Shown here in pieces: positions 8,558-17,348 of a stretch of 64,000 nt of DNA. Both the position numbers and the translations under genes were made by a program. Under the pieces are notes generated by a model. The model saw nothing but the letters and a program-made list of their open reading frames with translations. It was not told the origin of the DNA and did not search any database. The number at the start of each line of letters is the position of its first letter. Position 1 is the stretch's first letter. Source of the DNA: CAZUSO01 sp964622775. GTDB lineage: Bacteria > Bacteroidota > Bacteroidia > Chitinophagales > Chitinophagaceae. The stretch covers positions 10,877 through 74,876 of the forward strand of contig CAZUSO010000004.1 of assembly GCA_964622775.1 (NCBI GenBank), read 5' to 3'.

Positions 8558-9088
8558 TTACTCTGCAGTCGGTGCTGCTTCTTCTACAAGCGCTTCGGCA
8601 CCGCCATCGCGGTTTTGAAGCGCAGCAATTACGCGGCGTATCGGCGATTGCAACAACCCGATAACATCTCCGATAAGTTCGTTCTTGGTTTTGATGGCTT
8701 TGAGCGTAGCCAGTTGATTGTCGCCGACAAAGATTTCTTCATCAATGAATGCGGCCTTCAATACGGGTTTTTCTCCTTTGCTTTCTGCACGGAAAGAGCT
8801 GATAATTACAGCTGGCTCTTTGGGTGAATCGGAAAACATCAAAGCGGTTACGCCGGTCAGCGAATCGTAAATTCCGGAATATTTTTCCTCATTGATGCTG
8901 GCCAATGCCTTACGGATTAAGGTATTTTTAGCCACTCTCATTTCCACATTTTTCTCAAAACATACCCGGCGAAGTTTAGAGATTTGCGCTACGGTCAACG
9001 ACTCGGTATTGGTTAAGTAGAAGTTGTTGTACTGGGAAAATTTATCTTTTAAAAGCTCAATAGCTTCTGTTTTTTGACCTCGTGTCAT
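8558..9088 (-). CDS. rplJ: Ribosomal protein L10
   Basis: A 176-residue protein. Seen: MTRGQKTEAIELLKDKFSQY at the start, VAKNTLIRKAL near residue 57, and the C-terminal helix carrying L7/L12 dimers. L10 anchors the stalk on 23S rRNA and in other bacteria autoregulates the rplJL transcript. It lies 111 bases upstream of rplL and 61 bases downstream of rplA on the same strand. Confidence 0.97.
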   Translation of the reverse strand: MTRGQKTEAIELLKDKFSQYNNFYLTNTESLTVAQISKLRRVCFEKNVEMRVAKNTLIRKALASINEEKYSGIYDSLTGVTALMFSDSPKEPAVIISSFRAESKGEKPVLKAAFIDEEIFVGDNQLATLKAIKTKNELIGDVIGLLQSPIRRVIAALQNRDGGAEALVEEAAPTAE

Positions 9089-9149
9089 GTTGATTATTTT
9101 TATTTCCGTCCGGAAAGATTTTTTAAAATGGTTTCGCTACAGTGAATGA

Positions 9150-9842
9150 TTAATTGCCTACGGATTTCGTGTCTATCGCAATGCCGGGGCTCATCGAGCT
9201 GGCCATACTTACGCCTTTCATATAAATACCTTTTGCCGTTGATGGTTTCATACGAATCAGGGTATTGATTAATTCCTGGGCATTTTCTGAAATCATACCA
9301 GGCTCAAAGGATACGCGACCAACAGACGCATGTACGATGCCCGTTTTGTCAACCTTAAAGGCAATCTTTCCGCCCTTCACGTCATTCACCGCAGTGGCTA
9401 CATCATTTGTAACAGTTCCGGTCTTAGGGTTAGGCATCAGGTTGCGGGGGCCTAATACTTTACCCAGACGACCAATCTTAGGCATAACGGAAGGTGTAGC
9501 GATAATCACGTCCACATCGGTCCAGCCGCCGTCAATCTTCTGTACAAACTCATCCAGGCCTACATAATCCGCACCGGCATTTCTGGCTTCATCTTCCTTA
9601 TCCGGAGGGCAAAGAACCAAAACAGTCTTGGTTTTACCGGTGCCGTGAGGAAGCGTTACCGTGCCGCGCAGCGCCTGGTCAGCCTTCTTAGGGTCAATGC
9701 CCAGGCGGATGTGTACATCCACGGAGCTGTCAAACTTCGTACAGTTAATTTCTTTAACCAACTGAGCCGCTTCGCTCAGGGAATATAATTTATTTTTATC
9801 TACTTTAGCTTCTGCAGCTTTTCTTTTTTTAGTAAGTGCCAT
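9150..9842 (-). CDS. rplA: Ribosomal protein L1
   Basis: A 230-residue protein with the full L1 fold: FDSSVDVHIRLGIDPKKADQ near residue 38, LRGTVTLPHGTGK, and GRLGKVLGPRNLMPNPKTGT near 126. L1 binds 23S rRNA at the E-site stalk and in many bacteria represses its own operon. It is 34 bases downstream of rplK. Confidence 0.97.
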   Translation of the reverse strand: MALTKKRKAAEAKVDKNKLYSLSEAAQLVKEINCTKFDSSVDVHIRLGIDPKKADQALRGTVTLPHGTGKTKTVLVLCPPDKEDEARNAGADYVGLDEFVQKIDGGWTDVDVIIATPSVMPKIGRLGKVLGPRNLMPNPKTGTVTNDVATAVNDVKGGKIAFKVDKTGIVHASVGRVSFEPGMISENAQELINTLIRMKPSTAKGIYMKGVSMASSMSPGIAIDTKSVGN

Positions 9843-9876
9843 TGTAACAATGTTTTTTTAAGGTGAAGCAATGGGG

Positions 9877-10320
9877 TTAATTTTGCCAGGGGGCGTTACC
9901 TTCAACAGTCAGTCCCATGCTGCGAGCCGTTCCGGCTACCATGCGCATGGCGCTTTCTACTGTGAAGCAGTTCAGATCAGCCATCTTGTCTTTGGCAATT
10001 TCTTCCACTTGATCCCAGGTTACTTTACCTACCTTGTTACGGTTTGGTTCTTTACTGCCTTTTTTGGTTTTGGACACCTCCATCAGTTGCACGGCGGCAG
10101 GCGGTGTTTTGATAACAAAGTCGAAGGACTTATCGCTGTATACCGTAATCAGCACCGGTAATACCTTACCTTGTTTGTCCTGAGTACGTGCATTGAATTG
10201 CTTGCAAAATTCCATGATATTTACACCTTTGGAACCTAATGCAGGCCCGATTGGCGGCGCCGGGTTGGCCTGACCGCCTTTACACTGGAGCTTTACATAG
10301 CCCGTAATTTCTTTAGCCAT
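9877..10320 (-). CDS. rplK: Ribosomal protein L11
   Basis: A 147-residue protein of normal length: MAKEITGYVKLQCKGGQANP, APPIGPALGSKGVNIMEFCK and the C-terminal rRNA-binding domain ending AMRMVAGTARSMGLTVEG. It forms the GTPase-associated centre of the ribosome. It is the first gene of the cluster. The usual upstream neighbours secE and nusG are absent; instead a response-regulator gene lies upstream on the same strand, and rplK has its own strong promoter. Confidence 0.97.
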   Translation of the reverse strand: MAKEITGYVKLQCKGGQANPAPPIGPALGSKGVNIMEFCKQFNARTQDKQGKVLPVLITVYSDKSFDFVIKTPPAAVQLMEVSKTKKGSKEPNRNKVGKVTWDQVEEIAKDKMADLNCFTVESAMRMVAGTARSMGLTVEGNAPWQN

Positions 10321-10400
10321 TTAAAAAATTTGGTATTAACGAGTGAAATAATTACTCTCCCAAAACAATAAAGTTAAGAGCAGTATTTTAAATTGGACGG

Positions 10401-10433
10401 CAAAGGTAAGGGTGTTTATTTAAAAAAACAAAA
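10401..10433 (-). promoter_or_regulatory. Strong promoter of the rplKAJL operon
   Basis: On the minus strand TTTTG (10433-10429) is followed after 20 bases by TACCTTTG (10408-10401). This agrees with both parts of the Bacteroidota sigma-A consensus and is the best-formed promoter I saw in the window. The leader to the rplK ATG is about 75 bases. Confidence 0.75.
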
Positions 10434-10453
10434 TCTGACCGGGAAAAAAGTAT

Positions 10454-11110
10454 TCAGGTCTGCAAATAACCACTCCGAACGGCAAAGATCACTAATCCTG
10501 CCGTATTTCGTGCACCGGTTTTTTCAATCAACTGACTTCGGATGCCTTCTACGGTTCGGGGGCTTAAAAACAGCTTTTCGGCTATTTCCGTATTGGAACG
10601 TTCTTCGCAAATCAGCAGCAGCACTTCTTTTTCCCTGCTCGTTAGTATTAATTCCGGCTGGAAATAAGCGTCGGTCTTTTCGTTTTGAGTCACTTTTTTA
10701 TGCATCACACGACTCACCATATTATTAAAATAATGGCCGGTTTCATAGGCAATCAGGATGGCTTGCTTTATTTCCTCAGGATCGGCGTTTTTGACCAGGT
10801 AACCATTAGCGCCTAATTTCATGAGCTGTAGGATATAATTTTCGTCATCGTACATGGTTAAAGGGATTACCCTGATATCGGGATAGCGTTCCCTTATTTT
10901 TTCCAGCGCTTCCATTCCGTTCATGTTGGGCATTTTAATGTCGAGCAGCACCACATCGGGTTGTGTGGTTTTCAGCAGCTCCAGCAATTGCATGCCATCC
11001 TCCGCTTCGCCAATACACCGGATGGTTGTTTCAGCGCCTAAAGCAGCGGCAAGTCCCTGCCGGAAAATCTGGTGATCATCTGCTATAATATAACTTACAG
11101 GCTTTTTCAT
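10454..11110 (-). CDS. NarL/FixJ-family response regulator
   Basis: A 218-residue regulator. The receiver domain has the acidic pair DDH near residue 11, the phosphoacceptor aspartate in DVVLLDIKMPNMNG near 57, the conserved T in PLTMYDDE near 87 and the lysine in LVKNADPEE near 106. The C-terminal LuxR-type helix-turn-helix is LTSREKEVLLLICEERSNTE through SPRTVEGIRSQLIEKTGA. The gene overlaps the preceding kinase gene by four bases (ATGA), so the two are a cognate pair. Confidence 0.92.
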   Translation of the reverse strand: MKKPVSYIIADDHQIFRQGLAAALGAETTIRCIGEAEDGMQLLELLKTTQPDVVLLDIKMPNMNGMEALEKIRERYPDIRVIPLTMYDDENYILQLMKLGANGYLVKNADPEEIKQAILIAYETGHYFNNMVSRVMHKKVTQNEKTDAYFQPELILTSREKEVLLLICEERSNTEIAEKLFLSPRTVEGIRSQLIEKTGARNTAGLVIFAVRSGYLQT

Positions 11111-11898
11111 ACAAACGGTTTCAATGGAATGTTGATAATGATTTCATACAAACCATTTTGGTGGTTTAATGTAAAGGAAATATCGGCATGCAGTAAAGAT
11201 AACCGGTTTACGAGGTTTTTCAAGCCGCTTGCACCGGTTTTATACACGAATTGTTCAAAATCCGTTTGCTGTATGCCCTGGCCGTTATGTTGCAGTAGGA
11301 TATGGAGCGCCTCATTCCCTGCCTGACAATAGATATCCACCTGCTGAGCCTTTCCGTGCCGCATGATATTGGCAATAAGCTCCTGAACAATACGATAAGC
11401 ATAAAGCGCTGTCGTTTCATTCAGTGCCGGAAGCGGTGCCTGGCCTTGATGAAGCGCTACGCTTATATTGCCGGATTGGGAAATCATTTTTACAAAAGAC
11501 TCTAATGAAGCCGCCAGCCCCAGGTGCATCAGCATGGCCGGTTGTAATTTGTGAGAAAGGTTGCGAACCTTTTTAATGCTTTCGTCTAAAACCCCCTTGG
11601 CTTGCAGGAGCATTGCATTATTGTCCGGCTTATTCATTGCCGTATATAAATACATGCTTACCGATGCCAGGTGGGCGCCGATATCATCATGCAACTCCGA
11701 GGCAATACGGCTGCGCTCCTCTTCCTCGCTCTGGATGGAAGCATGCACCAGTTCAGCCTGCTTTTCCTTATTCACCCGTTCTATTTCAATCTGAGACTGA
11801 ATAACACGGCGTTGATACATAAGCACGAAAAGGATAATGCCCAGAGCCATCAGCAGCATTGCCGCAATGCCCATAATAATTATAGAAACATCATTCAA
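11107..11898 (-). CDS. Sensor histidine kinase, HisKA_3 type, no sensor domain
   Basis: A 263-residue kinase. A single N-terminal membrane helix (IIIMGIAAMLLMALGIILFVLMY) leads into a short coiled coil, then the phosphorylatable histidine in RIASELHDDIGAHLASVSM near residue 69. The C-terminal HATPase_c domain has QELIANIMRHGKAQ (N box) and GASGLKNLVNRL. No extracellular sensing domain is present, so the signal may come from the adjacent membrane protein (inference). The frame begins with TTG at 11898, overlapping the upstream gene by eight bases; ATG at 11874 is the alternative. Confidence 0.9.
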   Translation of the reverse strand: MNDVSIIIMGIAAMLLMALGIILFVLMYQRRVIQSQIEIERVNKEKQAELVHASIQSEEEERSRIASELHDDIGAHLASVSMYLYTAMNKPDNNAMLLQAKGVLDESIKKVRNLSHKLQPAMLMHLGLAASLESFVKMISQSGNISVALHQGQAPLPALNETTALYAYRIVQELIANIMRHGKAQQVDIYCQAGNEALHILLQHNGQGIQQTDFEQFVYKTGASGLKNLVNRLSLLHADISFTLNHQNGLYEIIINIPLKPFV

Positions 11899-12514
11899 CG
11901 GTTCGCTTTTTCGACAAAGCTACGGCAAGTAACAGATTTTTAGTGATATTGAAGGTAAGAAAACCGTAAGCCCATAATTTACCGAGCTGAGCCGCATTGG
12001 TATTATACACTCTGTCTTTAAACAGGAAAATGAAGAAAACCCCGCAGGCATATACCAAAATGGCGGTATTACTCCAGAAAAATGACGAATCACCCAGGTA
12101 TGCGGTTTTTTGCGCACGCAGGATATGCATATAGCCCAAAATAGACAGCAGGATATAGGTAATGAGAATAATACTGTATGCGCTGGTATTAAACTGGCTC
12201 CAGGAAAATACCAAAAGCGTATGTAATATAAAAAAGGTGACAGCCACTAAAACAACTGCCCAAAAAGCTATCCTGGAAGGGATAATGCCTCTTTCGTGAA
12301 AATAGTAATAAAAGCAGGCCATCTCTATCAGCAGAAATGTATTGGCTTCCCATTCGGGGTTAAGATGTAATCCTCGTTTCGCAATGATTATACTTAAGTC
12401 CATTATAAAAGCCAGCATGAGGTATATGCTCAGAGTAGATCGCGGATTGTGCCTGCCGGCATAAATGGCAGGCACAGGCGACAGGATAGAAATGATCAGA
12501 AATATTATTCCCAT
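11891..12514 (-). CDS. Polytopic membrane protein next to the kinase, unknown function
   Basis: A 207-residue protein with about six or seven hydrophobic segments, for example IIFLIISILSPVPAIYAG, IAFWAVVLVAVTFFILHTLL, YSIILITYILLSILGYMHIL and ILVYACGVFFIFLF. There is no recognisable enzymatic motif. The gene overlaps the kinase gene and starts 11 bases after the 159-residue gene, so it belongs to the same transcript. Because the kinase lacks a sensor domain, this protein is a reasonable candidate for signal perception (inference). Confidence 0.75.
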   Translation of the reverse strand: MGIIFLIISILSPVPAIYAGRHNPRSTLSIYLMLAFIMDLSIIIAKRGLHLNPEWEANTFLLIEMACFYYYFHERGIIPSRIAFWAVVLVAVTFFILHTLLVFSWSQFNTSAYSIILITYILLSILGYMHILRAQKTAYLGDSSFFWSNTAILVYACGVFFIFLFKDRVYNTNAAQLGKLWAYGFLTFNITKNLLLAVALSKKRTVE

Positions 12515-12525
12515 TTTTTAGGTAT

Positions 12526-13005
12526 TTACGGATACACGTCAGATAAATCACAAACGTAAACAGTTGATCCGGAATTTCCCACATAAAATATGATAGCAGG
12601 ATTCGAACCGCTGATCGCTTTTGAAAAGGAGAAAGTATCGGGCTTATGAATGTTTAATACGGCTTTAAAAAGTAACATGGAATACAATACACAAACAGAC
12701 GCGGGTATTACCGGAGGAGCTACCGGGCTGGGTGTGTTAATAATCTGAATGCTGATGTCCGAATTTCCGGAAACGAGGTCGCTACTTCCTTGTAATAACA
12801 GGCAATTTTTCTTACAGTCTGCATCTTGAATAAGATTGCTGATTCTGGCCGCGGTCACAACTAAAGGCGGATCTATCGGCGATGGCTGAAAAAATGACCG
12901 GGCTGCATTGTCAAATTCAATTTTAGTAATGGAGTGTCGCAGAAGCACTTCTTGCTGATGCTTCGGATCATCGCAATCCCGGTTTTTCATGATTTCATTT
13001 TTCAT
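12526..13005 (-). CDS. Unknown protein, first gene of the two-component operon
   Basis: A 159-residue protein I do not recognise. It has no signal peptide. The N-terminal third is charged (MKNEIMKNRDCDDPKHQQEV), the middle has a Cys pair in DADCKKNCLLLQGSS and a proline-rich stretch TPSPVAPPVIPASVC. A moderately hydrophobic segment follows. A TATTTTTG promoter box 39 bases upstream and an 11-base gap to the membrane-protein gene support a real gene that is co-transcribed with the kinase and regulator. Confidence 0.55.
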   Translation of the reverse strand: MKNEIMKNRDCDDPKHQQEVLLRHSITKIEFDNAARSFFQPSPIDPPLVVTAARISNLIQDADCKKNCLLLQGSSDLVSGNSDISIQIINTPSPVAPPVIPASVCVLYSMLLFKAVLNIHKPDTFSFSKAISGSNPAIIFYVGNSGSTVYVCDLSDVYP

Positions 13006-13043
13006 TTGATAAAGTTTTATGGGTTAATATGAAATTACCAAAG

Positions 13044-13051
13044 CAAAAATA
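13044..13051 (-). promoter_or_regulatory. Promoter -7 box (TATTTTTG) of the four-gene two-component operon
   Basis: Exact TAnnTTTG match on the minus strand, about 39 bases before the ATG at 13005. The 13-bp inverted repeat at 13156-13191 lies roughly 105-140 bases further upstream. Confidence 0.55.
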
Positions 13052-13155
13052 AAACATAAGCGGAAGAATTTTTGATGCGGTATTGCTATTAAATAATACA
13101 CAGATTTACCAACGAATTAATTATCAATATATTGTAAAATGTGGCCTGAAAAAAA

Positions 13156-13191
13156 CCGTATTTCTACGGTAAAGATTACGTAGAAATACGG
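13156..13191. repeat. Perfect 13-bp inverted repeat upstream of the two-component operon
   Basis: CCGTATTTCTACG (13156-13168) and its exact complement CGTAGAAATACGG (13179-13191) are separated by 10 bases. No T-run follows in either direction, so it looks more like a regulator-binding site than a terminator. Confidence 0.7.
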
Positions 13192-13634
13192 GGTAAAAAA
13201 TGCGTAATTCTATGCTTGTACTTCAGGTATCACGCAGTCTTGAATTGTCATCATACTGATGCTCATTCCGGCTAATTTCCTGAAGTCGTGAAACAATACA
13301 ATAGTGATAAATTTTTATATGACAGCAATTGATGTGTACCTGCACGAAACGCTTGTTGAGTACGCCCATCCTAAAAGCAATATTACATGAAAACTGTTAC
13401 AAGAATATTTCGCACTGTTGCTTTTCTGTTACAGCCGTGATTCATAGCAGCAAGGTAAAGTTTCCCTATGACTTTATTTCCAATCAGGAAAAGAAAACAA
13501 CAATGTTTTCTTTTTGCTCCGAAGGCATGAATGCGCCCAATACGTCCTCCTGCGAAAACGGAACAACTAACTGAAAAACTATTTGCGTAAATTCGCAACC
13601 TTATTCATTTTAGCAATACATACCTGCTTATTAT
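13192..13634. other. Intergenic region before glnS
   Basis: About 440 bases without a credible gene. A short arm pair TTGCG/CGCAA surrounds TAAATT at about 13583-13598, and a near-consensus TAAATTCG box at 13588-13595 could drive glnS. Otherwise I see nothing. Confidence 0.5.
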
Positions 13635-15293
13635 ATGGAAGAACGTTCCCTGAATTTTCTGGAAGAAATTATTGAGAAAGATTTAGCTGCGGAAAAATGT
13701 AAAAGCATCCGTACCCGGTTCCCGCCCGAGCCTAACGGTTATCTGCATATCGGGCATGCCGCATCCATTTGTCTGAATTTCGGACTTGCCCGGAAATACA
13801 ACGGACACTGTAATCTGCGCTTCGATGATACCAATCCCGTAACGGAGGATACGGAATATGTGGAGAATATCATGAACGACATCCGCTGGCTGGGATTTGA
13901 ATGGGATGAGCTGCATTATGCCTCCGACTATTTTGAAACTTTATATGAATATGCCCTCAGGCTGATCTGGAAAGGGCTGGCTTATGTAGATGATCTATCT
14001 GCCGAAGAAATTGCCGCCACTAAGGGAAATATCGGCATTCCCGGCACGGAAAGCCCTTACCGCAACCGCAGCGTGGAAGAAAATCTGGAATTATTTGCAG
14101 CTATGCGGGCCGGAAAATTTGAAGACGGCGCCAAAACATTGCGGGCAAAGATAGATATGGCTCATCCGAACCTGCTGATGCGCGACCCTTTGATCTACCG
14201 GATTAAGCATGCCCGGCATCACCGCTGCGGCAATACCTGGTGCATCTACCCTATGTACGATTTTGCACACGGGCAAAGCGACAGCATAGAAAGCATCACC
14301 CATTCTATCTGCACCCTGGAGTTCATCCACCATCGCCCCCTGTATGACTGGTTCATTGAAAAGCTGGAGATTTTTCCATCGCATCAATATGAATTTGCCC
14401 GGCGCAACCTGACCTATACAGTCATGAGCAAACGAAAGCTCCTTCAATTAGTTCATGAAAAATATGTATCGGGATGGGATGATCCGCGTATGCCAACAAT
14501 CAGCGGGCTGCGCCGCCGGGGTTATACGCCGGAGAGCATTCGCCATTTTGCGGACCTTATCGGAATAGCAAAACGGGAAAATATTACCGATGTGGGTTTA
14601 CTCGAATTTTGCGTCCGCGAACATCTGAACAAAATTGCTAACCGGATGATGGCCGTGCTGGACCCCCTGAAATTGGTTATCACTAATTATCCCGAAAATC
14701 AAAGGGAAATATTGACGGCGGAAAACAATCCGGAAGATGAAAATGCCGGACATCGCGACATCCCATTCAGCCGGGAGCTCTGGATCGAACGGGAAGACTT
14801 TATGGAAAATCCCCCTAAGAAATTCTTCCGCCTCAGCCCGGGGCTTATGGTGCGGTTAAAATACGCCTATATCATCAAATGTGAGGGTTTTGAAAAAGAC
14901 GCGAACGGCATGATTACGGAAATTCACTGCACCTATATCCCGGAAAGCAAAAGCGGGCAGGATACCAGCGGACTCAAAGTGAAAGGAACCATCCACTGGG
15001 TGACTGCCACTGATGCAGCCACTGCCGAAGTGCACCTTTACGACCGCTTGTTTCAGGTTGAAAATCCATCTGATGAAGCCGGTGATTTTAAAGATTATAT
15101 CAACCCTGCTTCCTTAGAGATTGTTAAAAAAGCGTATATCGAGCCGGCGCTGACAAAGGCTGAACCGGGAGCATATTTTCAGTTTTTGCGCAAGGGTTAT
15201 TTTTGCCCGGATAAGGACAGCGGCCCGGGACGCCTGATTTTCAACCGGACGGTTACACTAAAGGACAGCTGGATGAAGGAAAAGAAAAGCTGA
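13635..15293 (+). CDS. glnS: Glutaminyl-tRNA synthetase
   Basis: A 552-residue class I synthetase. The HIGH motif is in FPPEPNGYLHIGHAASIC near residue 37 and the KMSKS-equivalent is VMSKRKL near 263. The two beta-barrel anticodon-binding domains fill the C-terminal half, ending FNRTVTLKDSW. It charges tRNA-Gln directly. GlnRS in bacteria is a eukaryote-derived acquisition that occurs in some Bacteroidota; whether GatCAB is also present cannot be seen here. Confidence 0.95.
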   Translation: MEERSLNFLEEIIEKDLAAEKCKSIRTRFPPEPNGYLHIGHAASICLNFGLARKYNGHCNLRFDDTNPVTEDTEYVENIMNDIRWLGFEWDELHYASDYFETLYEYALRLIWKGLAYVDDLSAEEIAATKGNIGIPGTESPYRNRSVEENLELFAAMRAGKFEDGAKTLRAKIDMAHPNLLMRDPLIYRIKHARHHRCGNTWCIYPMYDFAHGQSDSIESITHSICTLEFIHHRPLYDWFIEKLEIFPSHQYEFARRNLTYTVMSKRKLLQLVHEKYVSGWDDPRMPTISGLRRRGYTPESIRHFADLIGIAKRENITDVGLLEFCVREHLNKIANRMMAVLDPLKLVITNYPENQREILTAENNPEDENAGHRDIPFSRELWIEREDFMENPPKKFFRLSPGLMVRLKYAYIIKCEGFEKDANGMITEIHCTYIPESKSGQDTSGLKVKGTIHWVTATDAATAEVHLYDRLFQVENPSDEAGDFKDYINPASLEIVKKAYIEPALTKAEPGAYFQFLRKGYFCPDKDSGPGRLIFNRTVTLKDSWMKEKKS

Positions 15294-15360
15294 GTTCTTA
15301 TCCGGTATTATTTATTGATGAATGACAATCCGCTTTGAAGGTTTGCACAAAAAGATAGCT

Positions 15361-15368
15361 TATATTTG
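15361..15368 (+). promoter_or_regulatory. Promoter -7 box (TATATTTG) of the CHU_C protein gene
   Basis: Exact TAnnTTTG match with TTTG 15 and 23 bases upstream. It sits inside the longest frame of the next gene, so translation must begin further down, at 15397 or 15430. Confidence 0.6.
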
Positions 15369-15429
15369 TAACACTCAATTCCTTAATGACAGCAGTATGG
15401 CATTGCACCCGATCTTTTCTTTAAAACGC

Positions 15430-17334
15430 ATGAAGCATCTTTTTATGCTATTGGTCGTGTTATTGATTTGCGGAAAGGGTTATGCATCGCACATGATAGG
15501 CGGTGATATCACCTATCGTTGCCTTGGCAACAGTGTTTATGAAATCACGATAACCTTGTTTCAGGATTGCCTTAACGGAGATCAATTAGCCATCAGCCAG
15601 GACAATCCGGCATTTTATGCCATATACCGGAATGGCCCTTCCTCGCAATTTTTCAGTTCGGGAACTGTCTCGGCAAGCGCTACGGATATCATTCCAACCG
15701 GCTTTAGTAACGAATGCATCATCAATTATCCCAATACCTGCCTGCGGCGCCAGGTCTTTGTTTTTGAAACGCTGCTTCCTCCCAACGAGTACGGCTATAC
15801 CGTAGTGTATCAGCGATGCTGCCGCAATGATGTTATTCAGAATATCGTTAATCCCGGCAATATTGGCGTAACCTATTCTGCTACGATTCCCGGCGACACC
15901 ACCGGTAATCAATGTATCAACAACAGTGCAGTATTCAATAGTATGCCGCCTCAGATCATTTGCAATGCCAACCCCTTCGAATATGATTTTTCCGCTACAG
16001 ATCCGGACGGAGATTCTTTGTCCTATGAACTGTGTCAGGCCTACCGCGGCGGGAGTGTAAACAATGCCAAGCCCAGTGATGCTGAAATTTCCAATCCCCC
16101 CTTTCCCCCGGTACCTTATTTACCGCCTTACAGCGCAGTAATGCCCATGTCAGGGTTTCCTCCCTTACAGATCGACCCGGTTACGGGACAGATCACGATT
16201 ACACCGAATGCTATCGGGCGTTTTGTCATTTCCGTATGTGTGAACGAATGGCGCAACGGCAATATCATCAATACTGTTTCACGCGATGTGCAGTTTGTGG
16301 TCACCAATTGCTCCAAAACCGTTGTAGCCAATATGCCTCAGTTTTCCGAACAACCTAATACCTATCTTGTGGAATGCGATGGATTTACCGTGCATTTTTT
16401 CAATACAAGCACCGGCGGATTCGACTATTACTGGGATTTTGGAGACGGCAATTCCTCTACCGAATTTGAGCCGGTGCACACTTACGCAGATACCGGAATT
16501 TATGAAGTAAAATTAGTAGTGAACCAGGGTACTACCTGCCCGGATAGCATCGAAAGATTAGTAAAGATATTCCCCGAGTTTCAGGTTGATTTTGAATTCG
16601 ACGGCGTGCATTGTCCGAAAGACACCATTCATTTTACCGATCTTTCCATTGCCACTTATCCGCCGTTGACAAGCTGGAAATGGGATTTCGGAGACGGCAG
16701 GACATCCGAAATGCAAAATCCCGGTCATGCATATTCCGTAGGGGGCACCTATCCTGTACAACTGGTGGCTACTACCATAAAAGGCTGCACCGACACAGCA
16801 GTGAAGGCTGTTGACATTGATGTTTTCGATCCCTTTGCCGGCAATGATACGATCCTGGTGTTGAATTATCCGTATAACCTTTCTGCATCCGGCGGTGATT
16901 TTTTTCAATGGAGCCCGTCTGATTATTTAAACAATCCTTCCATCCCGAATCCGGCAGTAAGCTTCCCGGATACCGGCCATTATACCTATGTGGTCCATGT
17001 CAGTTCCGAAGCCGGTTGTTTTGGCACTGATACGATTAATATCTGGGTTGTGAAAGACGGCGGCATCCTGATGCCCAATGCCTTTTCCCCCAATGGAGAC
17101 GGCACGAACGATTTGGTACGGCCACTGTTAATTGGCTTTGCAAATTTGAATTATTTCCGGATATTCAACCGATGGGGTGCAATGGTTTATGATACTGAAA
17201 GTATGGACGGCGGATGGGACGGTACTTATAATGGTCAGCCTGCGGACATCAGCACCTATTTCTGGATAGTGAGCGCTACCGATATTTATGGTAAAACCGT
17301 CATTCAGAAAGGCGATCTGATTTTACTTCGCTAA
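15430..17334 (+). CDS. Secreted PKD-domain protein with T9SS type B (CHU_C) sorting domain
   Basis: About 634 residues from the ATG at 15430, which begins a signal peptide (MKHLFMLLVVLLICGKGYAS); ATG 15397 is the alternative. The mature start SHMIGGDITYRCLGN is typical of Bacteroidota gliding-associated surface proteins. Two PKD domains follow: YYWDFGDGNSSTEFEP near residue 336 and WKWDFGDGRTSEMQNP near 416. The end is a gliding-motility-associated C-terminal domain: PNAFSPNGDGTNDLV, FRIFNRWGAMVYD, GGWDGTYNGQP. That domain sends proteins through the type IX secretion system to the cell surface. An adhesin-like role is likely; the ligand is unknown. Confidence 0.88.
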   Translation: MKHLFMLLVVLLICGKGYASHMIGGDITYRCLGNSVYEITITLFQDCLNGDQLAISQDNPAFYAIYRNGPSSQFFSSGTVSASATDIIPTGFSNECIINYPNTCLRRQVFVFETLLPPNEYGYTVVYQRCCRNDVIQNIVNPGNIGVTYSATIPGDTTGNQCINNSAVFNSMPPQIICNANPFEYDFSATDPDGDSLSYELCQAYRGGSVNNAKPSDAEISNPPFPPVPYLPPYSAVMPMSGFPPLQIDPVTGQITITPNAIGRFVISVCVNEWRNGNIINTVSRDVQFVVTNCSKTVVANMPQFSEQPNTYLVECDGFTVHFFNTSTGGFDYYWDFGDGNSSTEFEPVHTYADTGIYEVKLVVNQGTTCPDSIERLVKIFPEFQVDFEFDGVHCPKDTIHFTDLSIATYPPLTSWKWDFGDGRTSEMQNPGHAYSVGGTYPVQLVATTIKGCTDTAVKAVDIDVFDPFAGNDTILVLNYPYNLSASGGDFFQWSPSDYLNNPSIPNPAVSFPDTGHYTYVVHVSSEAGCFGTDTINIWVVKDGGILMPNAFSPNGDGTNDLVRPLLIGFANLNYFRIFNRWGAMVYDTESMDGGWDGTYNGQPADISTYFWIVSATDIYGKTVIQKGDLILLR

Positions 17335-17348
17335 AAATTGTCATTCTT

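Noticed and set aside
10321..10400. An L1-binding autoregulatory site in the rplK leader.
   Set aside because: Only a 4-bp stem (GAGT/ACTC) is visible and the known L1 target elements are not clear.
12590..12625. A tRNA-like GATTCGAACC motif inside the 159-residue gene.
   Set aside because: No acceptor, D or anticodon arms can be built around it; it is coding sequence.
13329..13574. An 81-codon plus-strand frame before glnS.
   Set aside because: Atypical composition (many Cys, Ser, Thr), no promoter, no family resemblance; treated as chance.
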